Source of the DNA: Cellvibrio sp. OA-2007
GTDB taxonomy: Bacteria > Pseudomonadota > Gammaproteobacteria > Pseudomonadales > Cellvibrionaceae
Assembly: GCF_000953825.1 (NCBI RefSeq)
Contig: NZ_BBUL01000083.1
Span: 40,062-104,061 of the forward strand
Direction of reading: 5' to 3'
Length of the DNA: 64,000 bases
The position numbers were made by a program, and so were the translations under genes. Below, one piece after another: positions 37,583 to 48,841 of the stretch. Numbering within the stretch: position 1 is the stretch's first letter; each line of letters opens with the position of its first letter. The notes beneath the pieces were generated by a model, which was given only the letters and a program-made list of their open reading frames with translations, searched no databases and was not told the DNA's origin.

Positions 37583-38392
37583 ATGCTACAAAAGACTGCT
37601 GCATTTGTTGTGTTTTTGTTCGCCAGTATGGCCGCTAGCGCGCTCGAACTAAAAGGAGACTGGCAGCAGGGGGGCGTCATTGTTGGCAAAGTGCCGCAGG
37701 GTACGCTCGTTGAGTATCGTGGTAAAAAGTTGCAGATATCGCCCGCGGGAGAGTTTGTTATTGGTCTGGGGCGCGACGCCGCGCGACATGCAAAAATTAT
37801 TACAATCAGTAGCGACGGCTTGCGTCAAGAACATGAGTTTGCAGTGAAACAGCGCACGTACAATATTCAAAAAGTGACCGGTGTACCACAGCGGACGGTT
37901 GATCCAGATCCCGCACAAGTTGAGCGCGCCAAGCGCGAAGCGCAAATGTCGGCTGATGCGCGCAAAGGTGATTTGCCGCTGACTTTTTTTGCGCAAAAAT
38001 TTATATGGCCACTAATTGGCCCGATCTCCGGTGTTTATGGCAGCCAACGTTTTTACAATGGTGTGCCTAACTCGCCCCATTACGGGGTCGATATCGCCAA
38101 GCCTGTGGGAACTCTGGTAAAAGCACCCGCTGGTGGTGTGGTGACCCTTGTGCATCCCGATATGTTTTTTTCCGGTGGAACCTTGATTATCGATCATGGT
38201 CACGGCCTCTCATCTACGTTTATTCATTTAAGTGAAGTGCTGGTAAAAAAAGGTGATGCAATCACCCAGGGCCAAATAATCGCTAAAGTGGGCAAAACCG
38301 GTCGCGCTACCGGTCCTCATCTCGATTGGCGGATGAACTGGTTTGAAGAGCGGGTCGATCCACAATTGTTGGTTGAGCCAATGCCTGAGTGA
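37583..38392 (+). CDS. Secreted M23-family (LytM-type) metallopeptidase
   Basis: A 269-residue protein from ATG 37583 with a clear signal peptide (cleavage after A-S-A near residue 20). The C-terminal LytM domain has the zinc motif pair H-Y-G-V-D (His and Asp) and H-G-H-G, plus T-G-R-A-T-G-P-H-L-D-W. All M23 ligands are therefore present, and it is probably an active peptidoglycan endopeptidase rather than a degenerate amidase activator. The N-terminal 100 residues form a beta-rich region rather than a LysM domain. A TTG seven codons upstream is a weaker start choice. Confidence 0.88.
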   Translation: MLQKTAAFVVFLFASMAASALELKGDWQQGGVIVGKVPQGTLVEYRGKKLQISPAGEFVIGLGRDAARHAKIITISSDGLRQEHEFAVKQRTYNIQKVTGVPQRTVDPDPAQVERAKREAQMSADARKGDLPLTFFAQKFIWPLIGPISGVYGSQRFYNGVPNSPHYGVDIAKPVGTLVKAPAGGVVTLVHPDMFFSGGTLIIDHGHGLSSTFIHLSEVLVKKGDAITQGQIIAKVGKTGRATGPHLDWRMNWFEERVDPQLLVEPMPE

Positions 38393-38520
38393 GCTCACCC
38401 TTTGCTTTTCGGTAATTTAAAATCCTAATTCCAGCTATAGATTCGCAGCTCTAGAGACAGGGCTGCGAAAGGCAGTGTAAGATAGCCGCCCCCCAGTTGG
38501 CCTAAGCGTGAACCAAGACC

Positions 38521-38715
38521 ATGATAGATAAAAAATTACTCAGTATTTTGGTGTGCCCTGTTAGCAAGGGTGAGCTTGAGTATCGTGCCGAACAGCAAGA
38601 GTTGGTGTGTTGGGAGAGTGGTTTGGCTTATCCCATTCGCGACGGTATTCCAGTGATGCTCGAGCACGAGGCGCGCAAATTAAGCGCTGAAGAGCTAGAA
38701 AAACATCGCGCCTAA
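38521..38715 (+). CDS. Trm112 family protein (YcaR-like)
   Basis: A 64-residue protein of the Trm112/YcaR fold: it begins [13 protein letters not shown] and contains [13 protein letters not shown] near residues 40-52. Only two Cys remain (V-C-P and L-V-C-W), so a full zinc knuckle is unlikely. Family members activate methyltransferases in eukaryotes and archaea; in gammaproteobacteria ycaR usually sits with lpxK and kdsB, which are absent here. It is followed by alaS after 61 bases. Confidence 0.88.
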   Translation: MIDKKLLSILVCPVSKGELEYRAEQQELVCWESGLAYPIRDGIPVMLEHEARKLSAEELEKHRA

Positions 38716-38776
38716 TTAGGCATATTTTGATCTTGTCAACCTGATCGCATTAATTTGAACATTTAGTGGATGCATT

Positions 38777-41401
38777 ATGAAGAGCGCTGAAATTCGCGAC
38801 GCCTTTTTGAAATACTTTGAAAGTAAAGGTCACACCATTGTTGCCAGTAGTTCACTGGTTCCTGAAAATGACCCGACCCTGCTGTTTACCAACGCGGGTA
38901 TGAATCAATTCAAAGATGTCTTCCTTGGCGGCGATAAGCGCTCCTACAATCGCGCCACCAGTTCCCAGCGCTGCGTGCGCGCCGGCGGTAAACACAATGA
39001 TTTGGAAAATGTCGGTTATACCGCGCGTCACCATACCTTCTTTGAAATGTTGGGTAACTTCAGCTTTGGCGATTATTTTAAGCGCGATGCCATTACCTAT
39101 GCGTGGGAATTTTTAACAGTCAGATTAAGTATTCCGGCCGAAAAATTGTGGGTGACAGTCTACGCGTCAGATGATGAAGCTTACGATATTTGGAGCAAAG
39201 AGGTAGGTGTACCTACCGAGCGTATTATCCGTATCGGTGATAACAAGGGCGCACCTTACGCATCCGATAACTTCTGGGCCATGGGTGATACCGGCCCTTG
39301 CGGCCCTTGCACCGAAATTTTTTACGATCACGGCGCGGATATCTGGGGCGGCCCTCCTGGCTCACCCGAAGAAGATGGCGACCGTTACATCGAAATCTGG
39401 AATAACGTATTTATGCAGTTTAATCGCACGGCTGACGGTGTTTTGCATCCGTTACCTGCGCCTTCTGTGGATACAGGAATGGGGCTTGAGCGTATTTCTG
39501 CGGTCATGCAGCATGTTCACTCCAATTACGAAATTGATTTGTTTCAACACTTACTGGCTGCAGCAGCTGAGGCAACCGGCACTAGCGATATGGAGAATAA
39601 ATCCCTACGGGTGATTGCCGACCATATCCGCTCCTGTTCATTTTTAGTCAGCGATGGTGTGGTGCCCTCCAATGAAGGGCGCGGCTATGTGTTGCGCCGT
39701 ATCATTCGCCGTGCGATTCGTCACGGTAATCAATTAGGTCAAAAGCAGCCTTTCTTCCATAATCTGGTGAAATCTCTGGCTGAGGTGATGGGTGAGGCCT
39801 ATCCCGAGCTGCACAAAAATCAGGCGCAAATTGAGCGTGTATTACTGCAAGAAGAAGAGCAGTTTGAAAAAACACTCGATAAAGGCATCGCCGTTCTTGA
39901 AGATGCGCTGGCTAAACTCTCTGGCACCGAAGTCCCCGGTAAAGTAATTTTTACCCTCTACGACACTTATGGTTTTCCGGTTGACTTAACCGCTGATATC
40001 GCTCGCGAACGCGGCTTGACCATTGATCAGGCAGGTTATGAAGCGGCTATGGCTGAACAGCGCGCTCGCGCTCGCGCTGCCGGTAGTTTCAAAGTGGACT
40101 ACAACGCTGCCGGCCTAGACTTACCTGCCAGTGAATTCCTTGGTTACAGCTCTTTAGCGGAGCAGGGCAAAGTGGTTGCGCTGATTAAAGACGGTAAAAA
40201 AGTAGAGCGCTTAGTGGAAGGCGATGATGGGGCGGTAGTGCTTGATCGTACCCCCTTCTATGCTGAATCCGGTGGCCAGGCAGGTGACTGCGGCTATCTT
40301 GAATTGGGTGCTAATCGCCTGGAAGTGCGTGACTGTCAAAAGCAAGGCGCATCTCATGTACATGTGGTGCGAGTGCTGCAAGGCGCTGTGTCTGTCGGCG
40401 ATAGTGTAGCGGCTAAAGTAGATGCCAATGTGCGCCAAGCGACCGCGTTAAATCACTCCGCAACACATCTGCTGCATGCAGCCCTGCGTAAAGTTCTTGG
40501 CGAACATGTAACGCAAAAAGGTTCATTGGTAGATTCTGAGCGTCTGCGTTTTGATTTTTCTCATTTTGAGGCAGTTTCAGCGGATCAGTTGAAGGCAATT
40601 GAACTGTTGGTTAATGATCAAATTCGCGCTAACTCGGCGGTTGCGACCGAGCTATGCGATATGGACGCGGCTAAAACCAAAGGTGCAATGGCGCTATTTG
40701 GTGAAAAGTACGGCGATACTGTACGTGTGCTGACCATGGGGGATGGTTTCTCTGTGGAGTTATGCGGCGGTACTCACGTTAACCGCACTGGCGATATAGG
40801 TCTGTTCCGTATTACCTCTGAATCTGGTGTGGCGGCAGGTGTGCGCCGTATTGAGGCGATCACCGGAGCTGCAGCGCTGGCATTGTTTGATCAGGTTGAG
40901 GCATTAGTGGATACCGCTGGCCGCAGTCTCAAGGCTAATCGCGATTCGTTAATTGAAAAGCTTGAGGCGTTGGTCGCTCAGAATCGCAAGTTGGAAAAAG
41001 ATGTAGCTGTGCTCAAAACGAAATTGGCGACAGCGGGCAGTGGTGATGTGCTTGCACAAGCAGTTGATATTCAAGGAATTAAAGTGTTGGCCTTGAATCT
41101 TGAGGGTGCTGACGCCAAGTCTTTACGTGAGACAGCCGATCAGTTCAAAAATAAGCTTGGATCAGCGGTGGTGTTATTGGCTGCTGTTGAGGACGATAAG
41201 GTGGCGCTGATTGCAGGTGTTACCCAAGATTCAACAAGCAAGATAAAGGCGGGTGACTTGATGGCCTATGTTGCTGGCCAGCTCGGCGGAAAAGGCGGTG
41301 GTCGTCCCGATATGGCACAGGGCGGCGGGACAAATCTGGCAGGCCTTGATGCGGCATTGGCGTCGGTGGTGCCTTGGGTAAAAACCCAACTCGGTCAATA
41401 G
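38777..41401 (+). CDS. alaS: Alanine-tRNA ligase
   Basis: An 874-residue protein, the normal length. The class II catalytic domain is at the N-terminus with motif 2 near [19 protein letters not shown] (about 84-102). The editing domain contains H-S-A-T-H-L-L-H near 560 and C-G-G-T-H near 662, the zinc-binding residues that remove mischarged Ser and Gly. The C-terminal C-Ala domain with its coiled coil and [14 protein letters not shown] is complete. The order alaS-lysC-csrA is conserved in many pseudomonads and relatives. Confidence 0.97.
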   Translation: MKSAEIRDAFLKYFESKGHTIVASSSLVPENDPTLLFTNAGMNQFKDVFLGGDKRSYNRATSSQRCVRAGGKHNDLENVGYTARHHTFFEMLGNFSFGDYFKRDAITYAWEFLTVRLSIPAEKLWVTVYASDDEAYDIWSKEVGVPTERIIRIGDNKGAPYASDNFWAMGDTGPCGPCTEIFYDHGADIWGGPPGSPEEDGDRYIEIWNNVFMQFNRTADGVLHPLPAPSVDTGMGLERISAVMQHVHSNYEIDLFQHLLAAAAEATGTSDMENKSLRVIADHIRSCSFLVSDGVVPSNEGRGYVLRRIIRRAIRHGNQLGQKQPFFHNLVKSLAEVMGEAYPELHKNQAQIERVLLQEEEQFEKTLDKGIAVLEDALAKLSGTEVPGKVIFTLYDTYGFPVDLTADIARERGLTIDQAGYEAAMAEQRARARAAGSFKVDYNAAGLDLPASEFLGYSSLAEQGKVVALIKDGKKVERLVEGDDGAVVLDRTPFYAESGGQAGDCGYLELGANRLEVRDCQKQGASHVHVVRVLQGAVSVGDSVAAKVDANVRQATALNHSATHLLHAALRKVLGEHVTQKGSLVDSERLRFDFSHFEAVSADQLKAIELLVNDQIRANSAVATELCDMDAAKTKGAMALFGEKYGDTVRVLTMGDGFSVELCGGTHVNRTGDIGLFRITSESGVAAGVRRIEAITGAAALALFDQVEALVDTAGRSLKANRDSLIEKLEALVAQNRKLEKDVAVLKTKLATAGSGDVLAQAVDIQGIKVLALNLEGADAKSLRETADQFKNKLGSAVVLLAAVEDDKVALIAGVTQDSTSKIKAGDLMAYVAGQLGGKGGGRPDMAQGGGTNLAGLDAALASVVPWVKTQLGQ

Positions 41402-41550
41402 CTGTACAGAAAGACGAGGGAAGTGTCATTAATCCGCTTTTAATCGTCCATTTGGGTTAACTTTTGTCTCAATCTGGTGTTTAATTGGCGCCTTTTTGTG
41501 ATCTAGTTAGTAAGTATTAGCAATCGTCAATTGATAGAGGATAGGCTGTA

Positions 41551-42798
41551 ATGAGCTTATTGGTTCAGAAATACGGTGGTACTTCAGTAGGCTCTATTGA
41601 GCGCATTGAGCAAGTTGCCGATAAAGTAGCCAGTTTTCGTGCACAAGGTCACGATATGGTTGTTGTGCTCTCCGCCATGAGCGGCGAAACCAATCGTCTG
41701 ATCGGGTTGGCGCAACAGATTCAGGACGTTCCTGATCCACGTGAGCTGGATGTTCTGGTTGCAACTGGCGAGCAAGTGACGATCGCACTTTTGTGTATGG
41801 CGCTGAAAAAGCGTGGCGTAGATGCCCGCTCTTATACTGGTGGCCAAGTGCGTATTCTCACTGACAGCTCCTATAACAAGGCGCGGATTCAGGCTATTGA
41901 TGAAGAGAATATGCGTGCTGACCTCAATGCGGGTCGCGTGGTGGTTGTGGCTGGCTTCCAAGGCGTAGATGAGCAGGGCAATATCACTACCCTTGGTCGT
42001 GGCGGTTCAGATACTACAGGCGTTGCGCTTGCTGCTGCCTTGAAAGCAGATGAATGTCAGATCTATACCGATGTAGATGGCGTATACACCACTGATCCAC
42101 GGATTTGTGAGCGCGCACGCCGTTTAGAAAAGATTACCTTTGAAGAAATGCTGGAAATGGCCAGTCAGGGTTCCAAGGTGCTGCAAATTCGTTCAGTTGA
42201 ATTTGCTGGCAAATATAAGGTCCCGCTGCGTGTTTTGCACAGTTTCAAAGAAGGCCCTGGAACCCTTATTACCCTCGATGAGGAAGACTCAACTATGGAA
42301 CAACCTATTGTTTCCGGTATTGCATTTAACCGCGATGAAGCCAAAGTAACTGTTGCTGGTGTGCCCGATACTCCCGGTGTGGCAGCAAAAATTCTTGCAC
42401 CTATAGGTGCCGCTAATATTGAAGTTGATGTTATTGTTCAAAACGTGTCAGCAGATGGCACTACCGACCTGACATTTACTGTGCACAAAAATGACATGAG
42501 CAAAGCTGTTGCTGTGTTAGAAGCGGTTGCCAAAGAAATTGGTGCGCGTGAAGTGCGTAGTGATGATAAGGTAGCTAAAGTATCTATTGTAGGTGTTGGC
42601 ATGCGCTCTCATGCGGGGGTTGCATCCAGCATGTTTACGGCTCTTGCAGAAGAGCGCATCAATATTCAAATGATTACCACATCTGAAATTAAAATTTCGG
42701 TAATCATTGATGAGCGTTACCTGGAGTTGGCTGTGCGCAGTTTGCACACCGCTTTTGGTTTGGATGCCGAACCGTCAGAAGGCCGTGTGAGGGGCTAG
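41551..42798 (+). CDS. lysC: Aspartate kinase
   Basis: Aspartokinase makes aspartyl phosphate for Lys, Thr and Met synthesis. The 415-residue protein begins V-Q-K-Y-G-G-T-S-V-G, the kinase signature, and has G-R-G-G-S-D-T-T (about 151-158), followed by two ACT domains (about 265-415) that bind feedback inhibitors. In related organisms an in-frame internal start yields a small regulatory subunit; I cannot confirm one here. It lies between alaS and csrA, as in Pseudomonas. Confidence 0.96.
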   Translation: MSLLVQKYGGTSVGSIERIEQVADKVASFRAQGHDMVVVLSAMSGETNRLIGLAQQIQDVPDPRELDVLVATGEQVTIALLCMALKKRGVDARSYTGGQVRILTDSSYNKARIQAIDEENMRADLNAGRVVVVAGFQGVDEQGNITTLGRGGSDTTGVALAAALKADECQIYTDVDGVYTTDPRICERARRLEKITFEEMLEMASQGSKVLQIRSVEFAGKYKVPLRVLHSFKEGPGTLITLDEEDSTMEQPIVSGIAFNRDEAKVTVAGVPDTPGVAAKILAPIGAANIEVDVIVQNVSADGTTDLTFTVHKNDMSKAVAVLEAVAKEIGAREVRSDDKVAKVSIVGVGMRSHAGVASSMFTALAEERINIQMITTSEIKISVIIDERYLELAVRSLHTAFGLDAEPSEGRVRG

Positions 42799-43023
42799 GC
42801 CTTCAAATTTACAAGGCGGTTTAGTTAAGGTGTTTGAGTTGCATTGCTGTTTACGTAAAAAATAAACAGAAAAATGTTGGGGGTTTCTTTCCTTTCGTAA
42901 AAAGTAGTCAATACTTAACCCAAGACATTCGATTGTCGGGATGCGATAGGGGGTATTCGGGGGTCGATGGTGGCAAGGGGTGTCTAAGTCGTACTCTTAC
43001 AGGATGAGTGAAGGAGATTAAAG

Positions 43024-43215
43024 ATGTTAATTTTAACTCGCCGTATTGGCGAAACCTTGATGGTAGGTGACGAGGTTACTGTCACCGTATTAGGTGTTAA
43101 AGGCAACCAAGTACGTATTGGTGTCAATGCGCCTAAAGATATCGCAGTGCATCGCGAAGAAATTTACCAGCGTATCCAGCGCGAAAAGCAAAATCAGGAA
43201 GAGCAAGACAGTTAA
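43024..43215 (+). CDS. csrA: Carbon storage regulator CsrA/RsmA
   Basis: A 63-residue RNA-binding translational regulator. The sequence is almost canonical: [11 protein letters not shown] at the start (Arg 6/7 contact RNA), [10 protein letters not shown] in the middle, and V-H-R-E-E-I-Y near residue 42, with its key Arg 44. CsrA dimers bind ANGGA motifs and control carbon flux, motility and biofilm formation, which suits a window with sugar catabolism and c-di-GMP genes. A strong GAAGGAG precedes the ATG, and a strong terminator follows. Confidence 0.97.
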   Translation: MLILTRRIGETLMVGDEVTVTVLGVKGNQVRIGVNAPKDIAVHREEIYQRIQREKQNQEEQDS

Positions 43216-43245
43216 CTAATTGTTTTGTTGTTCGATGCTTTTCAA

Positions 43246-43287
43246 CTACGCGGCGGTATGAGAAATCATCCGCCGCGTAGGCGTTTT
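43246..43287 (+). terminator. Terminator after csrA
   Basis: CTACGCGGCGG (43246-43256) pairs perfectly with CCGCCGCGTAG (43270-43280) around a 13-base loop, then GCGTTTTTA. Confidence 0.85.
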
Positions 43288-43383
43288 TAGTTGTCGAGTT
43301 TTTTAAATGAATTGTTAATTGAATGTAAATTGTGCAGATCTAAAATATTCGCGATTTTGTTCTGTAATTTTGTGTTCAAGACT

Positions 43384-43410
43384 TTGATTTTTAGAGAATT
43401 ATGGTATTAT
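43384..43410 (+). promoter_or_regulatory. Probable promoter of tRNA-Ser
   Basis: TTGATT (43384-43389) and TATTAT (43405-43410) with a short 15-base spacer, followed by a GC-rich GCCGCACC typical of stable-RNA promoters. It lies 43 bases before the tRNA. Confidence 0.5.
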
Positions 43411-43453
43411 GCCGCACCTGCTGAGACGGAGCCTACTTCGCTTCAGTAGACGT

Positions 43454-43544
43454 GGAGAAGTGGCCGAGTGGCCGAAGGCACTCCCCTGCTAAGGGAGCAT
43501 ACCTCAAAAGGGTATCGGGGGTTCGACTCCCCCCTTCTCCGCCA
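43454..43544 (+). tRNA. tRNA-Ser (GCT anticodon)
   Basis: 91 bases including encoded CCA. The acceptor stem GGAGAAG pairs with CTTCTCC, with discriminator G. The anticodon stem CTCCC/GGGAG encloses loop CTGCTAA (anticodon GCT, reads AGC/AGU). A long variable arm and GTTCGAC T-loop confirm a class II serine tRNA. Confidence 0.97.
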
Positions 43545-43555
43545 TTGAATTCAAA

Positions 43556-43590
43556 CAAAAAGCCCAATCGCAAGATTGGGCTTTTTGTTT
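43556..43590 (+). terminator. Terminator after tRNA-Ser
   Basis: AGCCCAATC (43561-43569), GCAA loop, GATTGGGCT (43574-43582), flanked by an A run before and a T run after. The nine-base perfect stem is strong in both directions. Confidence 0.9.
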
Positions 43591-43620
43591 TTTATCACCG
43601 TAAAAAATATTATCCAGGTG

Positions 43621-43655
43621 GCGTAGGTTGGTGCTGAGCGCAGCGATGCCCAACA
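43621..43655. repeat. REP-like intergenic palindrome
   Basis: GTTGG...GC and GC...CCAAC frame an inner GAGCGCAGCGA segment. The pattern (GTAGGTTGG-GCTGAGCGCAGCGA-GCCCAAC) is a familiar intergenic palindrome in diverse bacteria. Only one clear copy is seen in this window. Confidence 0.35.
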
Positions 43656-43718
43656 TAAAAATCTTGTGTTCAATCAATTCTTTAAAAAGAATAGAGATGG
43701 CTCTGCAAAATCAAAACA

Positions 43719-43749
43719 ATAAAAAAAGCCAGTGCATAAACACTGGCCC
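43719..43749 (-). terminator. Terminator of valS
   Basis: GCCAGTG (43728-43734) and CACTGGC (43741-43747) pair around a six-base loop. On the minus strand the stem is followed by seven T residues, 27 bases after the valS stop. Confidence 0.9.
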
Positions 43750-43775
43750 TTGAATTTTCATTGCAATATTAACAA

Positions 43776-46634
43776 TTACAACGCGCTAATCTTTTGAATC
43801 TGCTCGCGTAATTTTTCTACCGCAATTTTATTTTCGGCAACACGATTACGTTCATTAGCAACAACTTCTGCAGGTGCTTTTGCCACAAACGCTTCGTTGC
43901 CGAGTTTGGTTTCGGTGCGCTCTATGTCTTGTTGCAATTTGTTGCTTTCTTTGGTCAGGCGGGCGATTTCAGCATCTTTATCGATAATGCCTGCCATAGG
44001 TACCAGAATCTCCATTTGGCCCACCAGCGCAGTAGCAGACATAGGTTCCGCGTCGCCTGCATTAAGCCAGGTAACGCTTTCCAGCGATGCGAGCTTCTTC
44101 AGAAATTGCTGGTTTGCTTGCAGGCGTTCTTGGTCATCGGTGCTGCCATTTTTAAACAGCACATTCAGATCCTTCGCAGGGGAAATGTTCATTTCACCGC
44201 GAATATTACGCACGCCTAAGATGACCGCTTGCAACCATTCAACATCTTTTAATGCTTGCTGATCGATTTTGCTTTCGTCTGCAACAGGGTAGGGGGCGTG
44301 CATAATAGTCTCGCCCGTTACGCCTGCCAGTGGTTTGATTTTTTGCCAAATTTCTTCGGTGATAAATGGCATTAGCGGATGACTTAAACGCAAAATAGTT
44401 TCAAGGACACGAATCAAGGTGCGACGAGTACCTTTTTTGCGCGCTTCACTGCCTTCAGCTTTATCAAACAGAATCGGTTTGGATAATTCCAAATACCAAT
44501 CGCAGTATTCATTCCAGATGAATTCGTAAATGGCTTGAGTTGCTAAATCCAAACGATAGCTGTCCAGTGCTTCAGCTACCGTTTTTTCGGCCAATTGCAA
44601 TTTGCTGATAATCCAGCGGTCGGCGACTGATAATTCATAATCAGTGGAGCCATCTTGCGCACAATCTTGCTCTTCGCATTGCATTAATACATAGCGAGTG
44701 GCGTTCCAGATTTTATTGCAAAAATTGCGATAGCCCTCTACACGACCCATATCGAATTTAATATCGCGGCCAGTGGATGCGAGGGAGCAAAAAGTAAAAC
44801 GCAATGCATCGGTACCGTAAGCTTGAATACCTTCCGGAAATTCTTTGCGGGTTTGCTTTTCAATTTTTGCGGCATCTTTTGGATTCATTAACCCGGTGGT
44901 GCGTTTTTGCACCAAGGTTTCCAAATCGATGCCGTCGATAATATCGAGAGGGTCGAGCACATTGCCTTTTGATTTTGACATCTTTTGGCCTTGGCCATCA
45001 CGTACCAAACCGTGCACATACACAGTTTTGAACGGGATTTGCGGTGTGCCGTCTTCATGCTTCACCAAATGCATGGTGAGCATGATCATGCGCGCAACCC
45101 AAAAGAAAATAATGTCGAAGCCGGTTACCAACAAATCGGTTGGATGGAATTTTTTCAAAAATTCGGTTTGTTCTGGCCAGCCGAGTGTTGAGAATGTCCA
45201 AAGACCTGAACTGAACCAGGTATCCAAAACATCTTCATCTTGATTCAATGTAACTTCAGCACCGAGATTATATTTACTGCGCACTTCGGCTTCGTTGCGA
45301 CCAACATAAACTTTGCCGCTCGCGTCATACCATGCTGGAATTCGGTGCCCCCACCACAACTGACGGCTGATGCACCAATCCTGAATGTCGCGCATCCAAG
45401 AGAAATACATATTTTCGTATTGTTTGGGCACAAATTGGATGCGGCCATCTTCAACGGCTGCAATTGCAGGTTCAGCCAAAGGTTTGGTGCTCACATACCA
45501 TTGGTCAGTTAACCAAGGTTCGATCACCACACCTGAGCGATCACCTCGCGGCACTTTTAATCCGTGGTCATCGATGCTTTCCAGCAGTCCAGCAGCTTCA
45601 AATGCAGCAACGATTTGTTTGCGCGCCTCGTAGCGATCCACACCAGCGTATTGCGCGGGCAGGGTGCCATCGAGTTGGGTATTAAGGCTGCCATCCAAAT
45701 TAAAAATCTGTGCTTGCGACAAAAACGCAGCATTTTTGTCGAGCACGTTAATCAGTGGCAGGTTGTGACGCTTACCGACTTCGTAGTCGTTGAAGTCGTG
45801 AGCTGGGGTGATTTTTACACAGCCGGTACCAAATTCGCGATCGACATAATCGTCGGCTACGATTGGAATCAATCGGTTTACCAGTGGCAGCAATACAAAT
45901 TTGCCGATGAGTGATTTGTAGCGTTCATCTTCCGGGTGAACGGCAACGGCGCTATCGCCCAACATGGTTTCAGGGCGAGTAGTGGCAACGACCAAATAGT
46001 TTTTGCCATCGGCAGTGGTTGCGCCATCGGCTAATGGATAGCGCAGGTTCCACAAAAAACCTTTTTCATCGTGATTTTCTACTTCCAAATCAGAAATGGC
46101 GGTGTGCAGTTTGGGGTCCCAATTCACCAGACGCTTGCCGCGATAAATCAAACCGTCTTCAAACAAGCGCACAAACGCCTCTTGCACCGCAGTTGAAAGG
46201 CCATCATCCATAGTGAAGCGCTCGCGGCTCCAGTCTACTGACGAGCCTAAACGACGAATTTGGCGAGTGATTGTACCGCCGGATTGCTCTTTCCATTCCC
46301 AGACTTTTTCGAGGAATTTTTCGCGGCCGAGATCATGGCGGCTTACGCCCTGCGCGGCGAGTTGACGCTCCACCACCATCTGTGTAGCGATACCGGCGTG
46401 GTCTGTGCCCACTTGCCACAGCGTATCGTCGCCTTTCATGCGGCGATAGCGAATCACGGTGTCCATCACCGCATTATTAAAGCCATGACCCATGTGCAAA
46501 CTGCCGGTGACATTGGGTGGTGGGATCATCATGGAATAGGGTGTACCGTCTCCGGCAGGCTTGAAATAGCCTTTTTCTTCCCAGGTTTGGTACCACTGGC
46601 GTTCAATAGCATGGGGTTCGTAGGTTTTTTCCAT
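43776..46634 (-). CDS. valS: Valine-tRNA ligase
   Basis: A 952-residue class I synthetase of normal length. The HIGH motif reads [12 protein letters not shown] (about 38-49), and K-M-S-K-S-K-G-N sits near 554. The large editing domain between them (T-T-R-P-E-T-M-L-G near 225) removes Thr-tRNA(Val). The C-terminal anticodon domain and the final coiled-coil arm that contacts the tRNA (about 885-950) are present. It faces tRNA-Ser and csrA convergently and is followed downstream by its own terminator. Confidence 0.97.
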   Translation of the reverse strand: MEKTYEPHAIERQWYQTWEEKGYFKPAGDGTPYSMMIPPPNVTGSLHMGHGFNNAVMDTVIRYRRMKGDDTLWQVGTDHAGIATQMVVERQLAAQGVSRHDLGREKFLEKVWEWKEQSGGTITRQIRRLGSSVDWSRERFTMDDGLSTAVQEAFVRLFEDGLIYRGKRLVNWDPKLHTAISDLEVENHDEKGFLWNLRYPLADGATTADGKNYLVVATTRPETMLGDSAVAVHPEDERYKSLIGKFVLLPLVNRLIPIVADDYVDREFGTGCVKITPAHDFNDYEVGKRHNLPLINVLDKNAAFLSQAQIFNLDGSLNTQLDGTLPAQYAGVDRYEARKQIVAAFEAAGLLESIDDHGLKVPRGDRSGVVIEPWLTDQWYVSTKPLAEPAIAAVEDGRIQFVPKQYENMYFSWMRDIQDWCISRQLWWGHRIPAWYDASGKVYVGRNEAEVRSKYNLGAEVTLNQDEDVLDTWFSSGLWTFSTLGWPEQTEFLKKFHPTDLLVTGFDIIFFWVARMIMLTMHLVKHEDGTPQIPFKTVYVHGLVRDGQGQKMSKSKGNVLDPLDIIDGIDLETLVQKRTTGLMNPKDAAKIEKQTRKEFPEGIQAYGTDALRFTFCSLASTGRDIKFDMGRVEGYRNFCNKIWNATRYVLMQCEEQDCAQDGSTDYELSVADRWIISKLQLAEKTVAEALDSYRLDLATQAIYEFIWNEYCDWYLELSKPILFDKAEGSEARKKGTRRTLIRVLETILRLSHPLMPFITEEIWQKIKPLAGVTGETIMHAPYPVADESKIDQQALKDVEWLQAVILGVRNIRGEMNISPAKDLNVLFKNGSTDDQERLQANQQFLKKLASLESVTWLNAGDAEPMSATALVGQMEILVPMAGIIDKDAEIARLTKESNKLQQDIERTETKLGNEAFVAKAPAEVVANERNRVAENKIAVEKLREQIQKISAL

Positions 46635-46883
46635 AGCAATAACAGACTCTTGCGGATGCCGCTGCGCGGCTGATCGATAGGCGTAAAATTAGGCTGGCAA
46701 TTATACAGTCTGAGGCTAGCTGAGCCTAGGTTGGATGTAGATTAGTTTTGCAGCCATTAGGTGCAGGTTGTCTTTGGTTAGCTCGCTGGATATTTGTGCG
46801 GGTCATGATGTTATTATGCGCGCAAATTTCCTTCTGTTAGCGCGGAAGGTGGTGCGGTAATGATTGTGAGGAATTAACCTGCG

Positions 46884-47696
46884 ATGAAATTAAAAGAATT
46901 GCCCATTTCTTGGTGGGCAGCGCGAAAGTTAGCGCGGTTAACTGCGGATGAATTGCTCAACGTTAGTGCGCCACGTTTACCGGTTATAGTGTCCTTGACT
47001 TCGATACCAAGTCGCTTGGTGATAATCCATCTGACAATTCGCAGTCTCTTGGCTCAGTCATATCCAGCAGAAAAAATTATTCTCTGGCTGAATGACAATT
47101 TGCGCGGCCAACTTCCGCAATCCCTGTATGAATTAGAAAGTGATGTGTTTGAAATTCGCTATGTGAATCTCACCTGTTCCCATCGTAAACTGATTCATTC
47201 GCTAGAACTTTACCCTGATAAAACTATTGTTACTTGTGACGATGACTTGATGTACGACGCAACCTGGTTGCATCGCTTGTATCAAAGCCATTTAACACAC
47301 CCCAAAGATATTATTGCGCATGAGTGTCGATTAATTCGGTTTGTGGCTCCCGGTCAGCCAGCTCCTTATAATGAATGGAAAACCGAGGTGCGTACCGATA
47401 TTACCGAGCCATGGTTGATGCCGATTGGCTATGGTGGTGTTTTGTATCCACCGCAGTGTTTATATGCCGATGTGCAAAATCGAGACTTGTTTTTGCGTTT
47501 AACACCAAAGGCAGATGATTTGTGGTTTAAAGCTATGTCGTATCTGGCGGGAACTAATACTCGTCGCTCAGCGAACCCCGGTAAAAAACCCATACCAATT
47601 ATTGCATCGCAAAAAGATTCATTAAAAAAAACCAATGTGCGTCAAGACGGAAATTACTTGCAGTGGCTCGCTTTGTGTGAACATTTTGGGTTTTGA
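46884..47696 (+). CDS. Putative GT-A-fold glycosyltransferase
   Basis: A 270-residue cytoplasmic protein. The N-terminal half has a nucleotide-sugar-transferase look: V-S-L-T-S-I-P-S-R near residue 35, a nucleotide-binding strand, and a D-D-D motif in V-T-C-D-D-D-L-M-Y (about 114-122) that would bind the metal and UDP-sugar. The C-terminal half contains G-Y-G-G-V-L-Y-P-P and a second D-D-L-W-F motif, seen in glycosyltransferases of LPS and capsule loci. I do not recognise a specific enzyme. It starts a plus-strand run of three surface-glycan genes, with a fair ribosome binding site (GAGGAA). Confidence 0.7.
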   Translation: MKLKELPISWWAARKLARLTADELLNVSAPRLPVIVSLTSIPSRLVIIHLTIRSLLAQSYPAEKIILWLNDNLRGQLPQSLYELESDVFEIRYVNLTCSHRKLIHSLELYPDKTIVTCDDDLMYDATWLHRLYQSHLTHPKDIIAHECRLIRFVAPGQPAPYNEWKTEVRTDITEPWLMPIGYGGVLYPPQCLYADVQNRDLFLRLTPKADDLWFKAMSYLAGTNTRRSANPGKKPIPIIASQKDSLKKTNVRQDGNYLQWLALCEHFGF

Positions 47697-47762
47697 GCGG
47701 TTGGTGCAATTTGTTACAAATTTTTCTTTCGGTTGCATTAGTATTAAATTTCGGAGTAAAAA

Positions 47763-48782
47763 TTGACACTTGAACAAAATCCCATTGATGCGGTTATTAC
47801 TTGGGTGGATGGGGCTGATCCGGTACATAAAGCGAAGCTTGATAACTATCTGGCAAGCATCGGAGGTGAGCGTCCGCGTGCCGCAAGTCCGGCCAGATTT
47901 CATAATTCAAATGAAATTGAGTTTTGTATTGTTTCATTGTTGAAGTTTGCACCTTGGATTGGCACTGTATTTATTGTTACGGATGGTCAGACACCGCAAC
48001 TTATTGAGAAATTAAAAGGAAGTGCTTACGAGTCGCGGGTAAAGGTAGTTGATCACTCAGTCATATTTGCAGATTATGAAGATTGTTTGCCCACATTTAA
48101 TAGCAGTACGATATTGAGTGTGTTATGGCGCATACCTGGCTTGGCTGATCAATTTTTGTTTTTGAATGATGACTTTGCATTGCTTCGACCTGTTAGCCCA
48201 GATGATTTTTTTAGATCGGGTAAGGTTGTATTGCGTGGACAATGGCGCAAGTTTTCGGAAGATCACTATATTAAGCGATTGTTAAAAGGTATTAATCGTG
48301 TCTTTTTTAAGGAACTACCAGTTAATAAAGCGCGAGTGGGTTATTTAGCGGCACAAGAAGTGAGTGCAAAAATACTCGGTTTTTCTGGGCGATATTTCCA
48401 AGTTCCTCACAATCCGCATGCGTGGCATGTAAGTACTTTTGAAAAATATTTTTCAAAAAGTCATGAGGTCTTGAGGCGCAATATAGGTTTTAAGTTGCGC
48501 TCACCAGAACAGTTTATCGGCGAGGCTTTGTCCGCACACTTAGAGATTACTAATGAAAATTATGTGGTAGATGATACGCTTAAGACATTGCAGTTGAAGC
48601 CAGGAGATCAATCTTTAATTCGATTAAAGCTGAAGTTATTTCATGCTGATAGGGACTCAAATGTAACTTTTGTTTGTGTTCAAAATCTGGAACAGGCAAC
48701 CATTAAAGCTCAAAGTTTAGTGATAAAATGGTTGTGTAATCGAATTGGTACAATTGAGCAATTCTTGAAAAAGGAAAAATAG
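47763..48782 (+). CDS. Stealth-family sugar-phosphate transferase
   Basis: A 339-residue protein starting at TTG behind CGGAG. It carries the Stealth conserved regions: CR1 I-D-A-V-I-T-W-V-D-G-A-D-P (about 7-19), CR2 around N-S-N-E-I-E-F-C-I-V-S-L-L and F-L-F-L-N-D-D-F (metal site), CR3 near H-N-P-H-A-W-H, and a weak CR4. Stealth proteins transfer hexose-1-phosphate onto polysaccharides, as in meningococcal capsule synthesis and the eukaryotic GlcNAc-1-phosphotransferase. This implies a phosphodiester-linked surface glycan. The gene is AT-rich compared with its neighbours, as is common for capsule genes. Confidence 0.85.
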   Translation: MTLEQNPIDAVITWVDGADPVHKAKLDNYLASIGGERPRAASPARFHNSNEIEFCIVSLLKFAPWIGTVFIVTDGQTPQLIEKLKGSAYESRVKVVDHSVIFADYEDCLPTFNSSTILSVLWRIPGLADQFLFLNDDFALLRPVSPDDFFRSGKVVLRGQWRKFSEDHYIKRLLKGINRVFFKELPVNKARVGYLAAQEVSAKILGFSGRYFQVPHNPHAWHVSTFEKYFSKSHEVLRRNIGFKLRSPEQFIGEALSAHLEITNENYVVDDTLKTLQLKPGDQSLIRLKLKLFHADRDSNVTFVCVQNLEQATIKAQSLVIKWLCNRIGTIEQFLKKEK

Positions 48783-48841
48783 GTAAAATAATTGAAGTTT
48801 TTTTGATGGGTTGTAAACGGATTTTTAAAGGAGTATTAAAA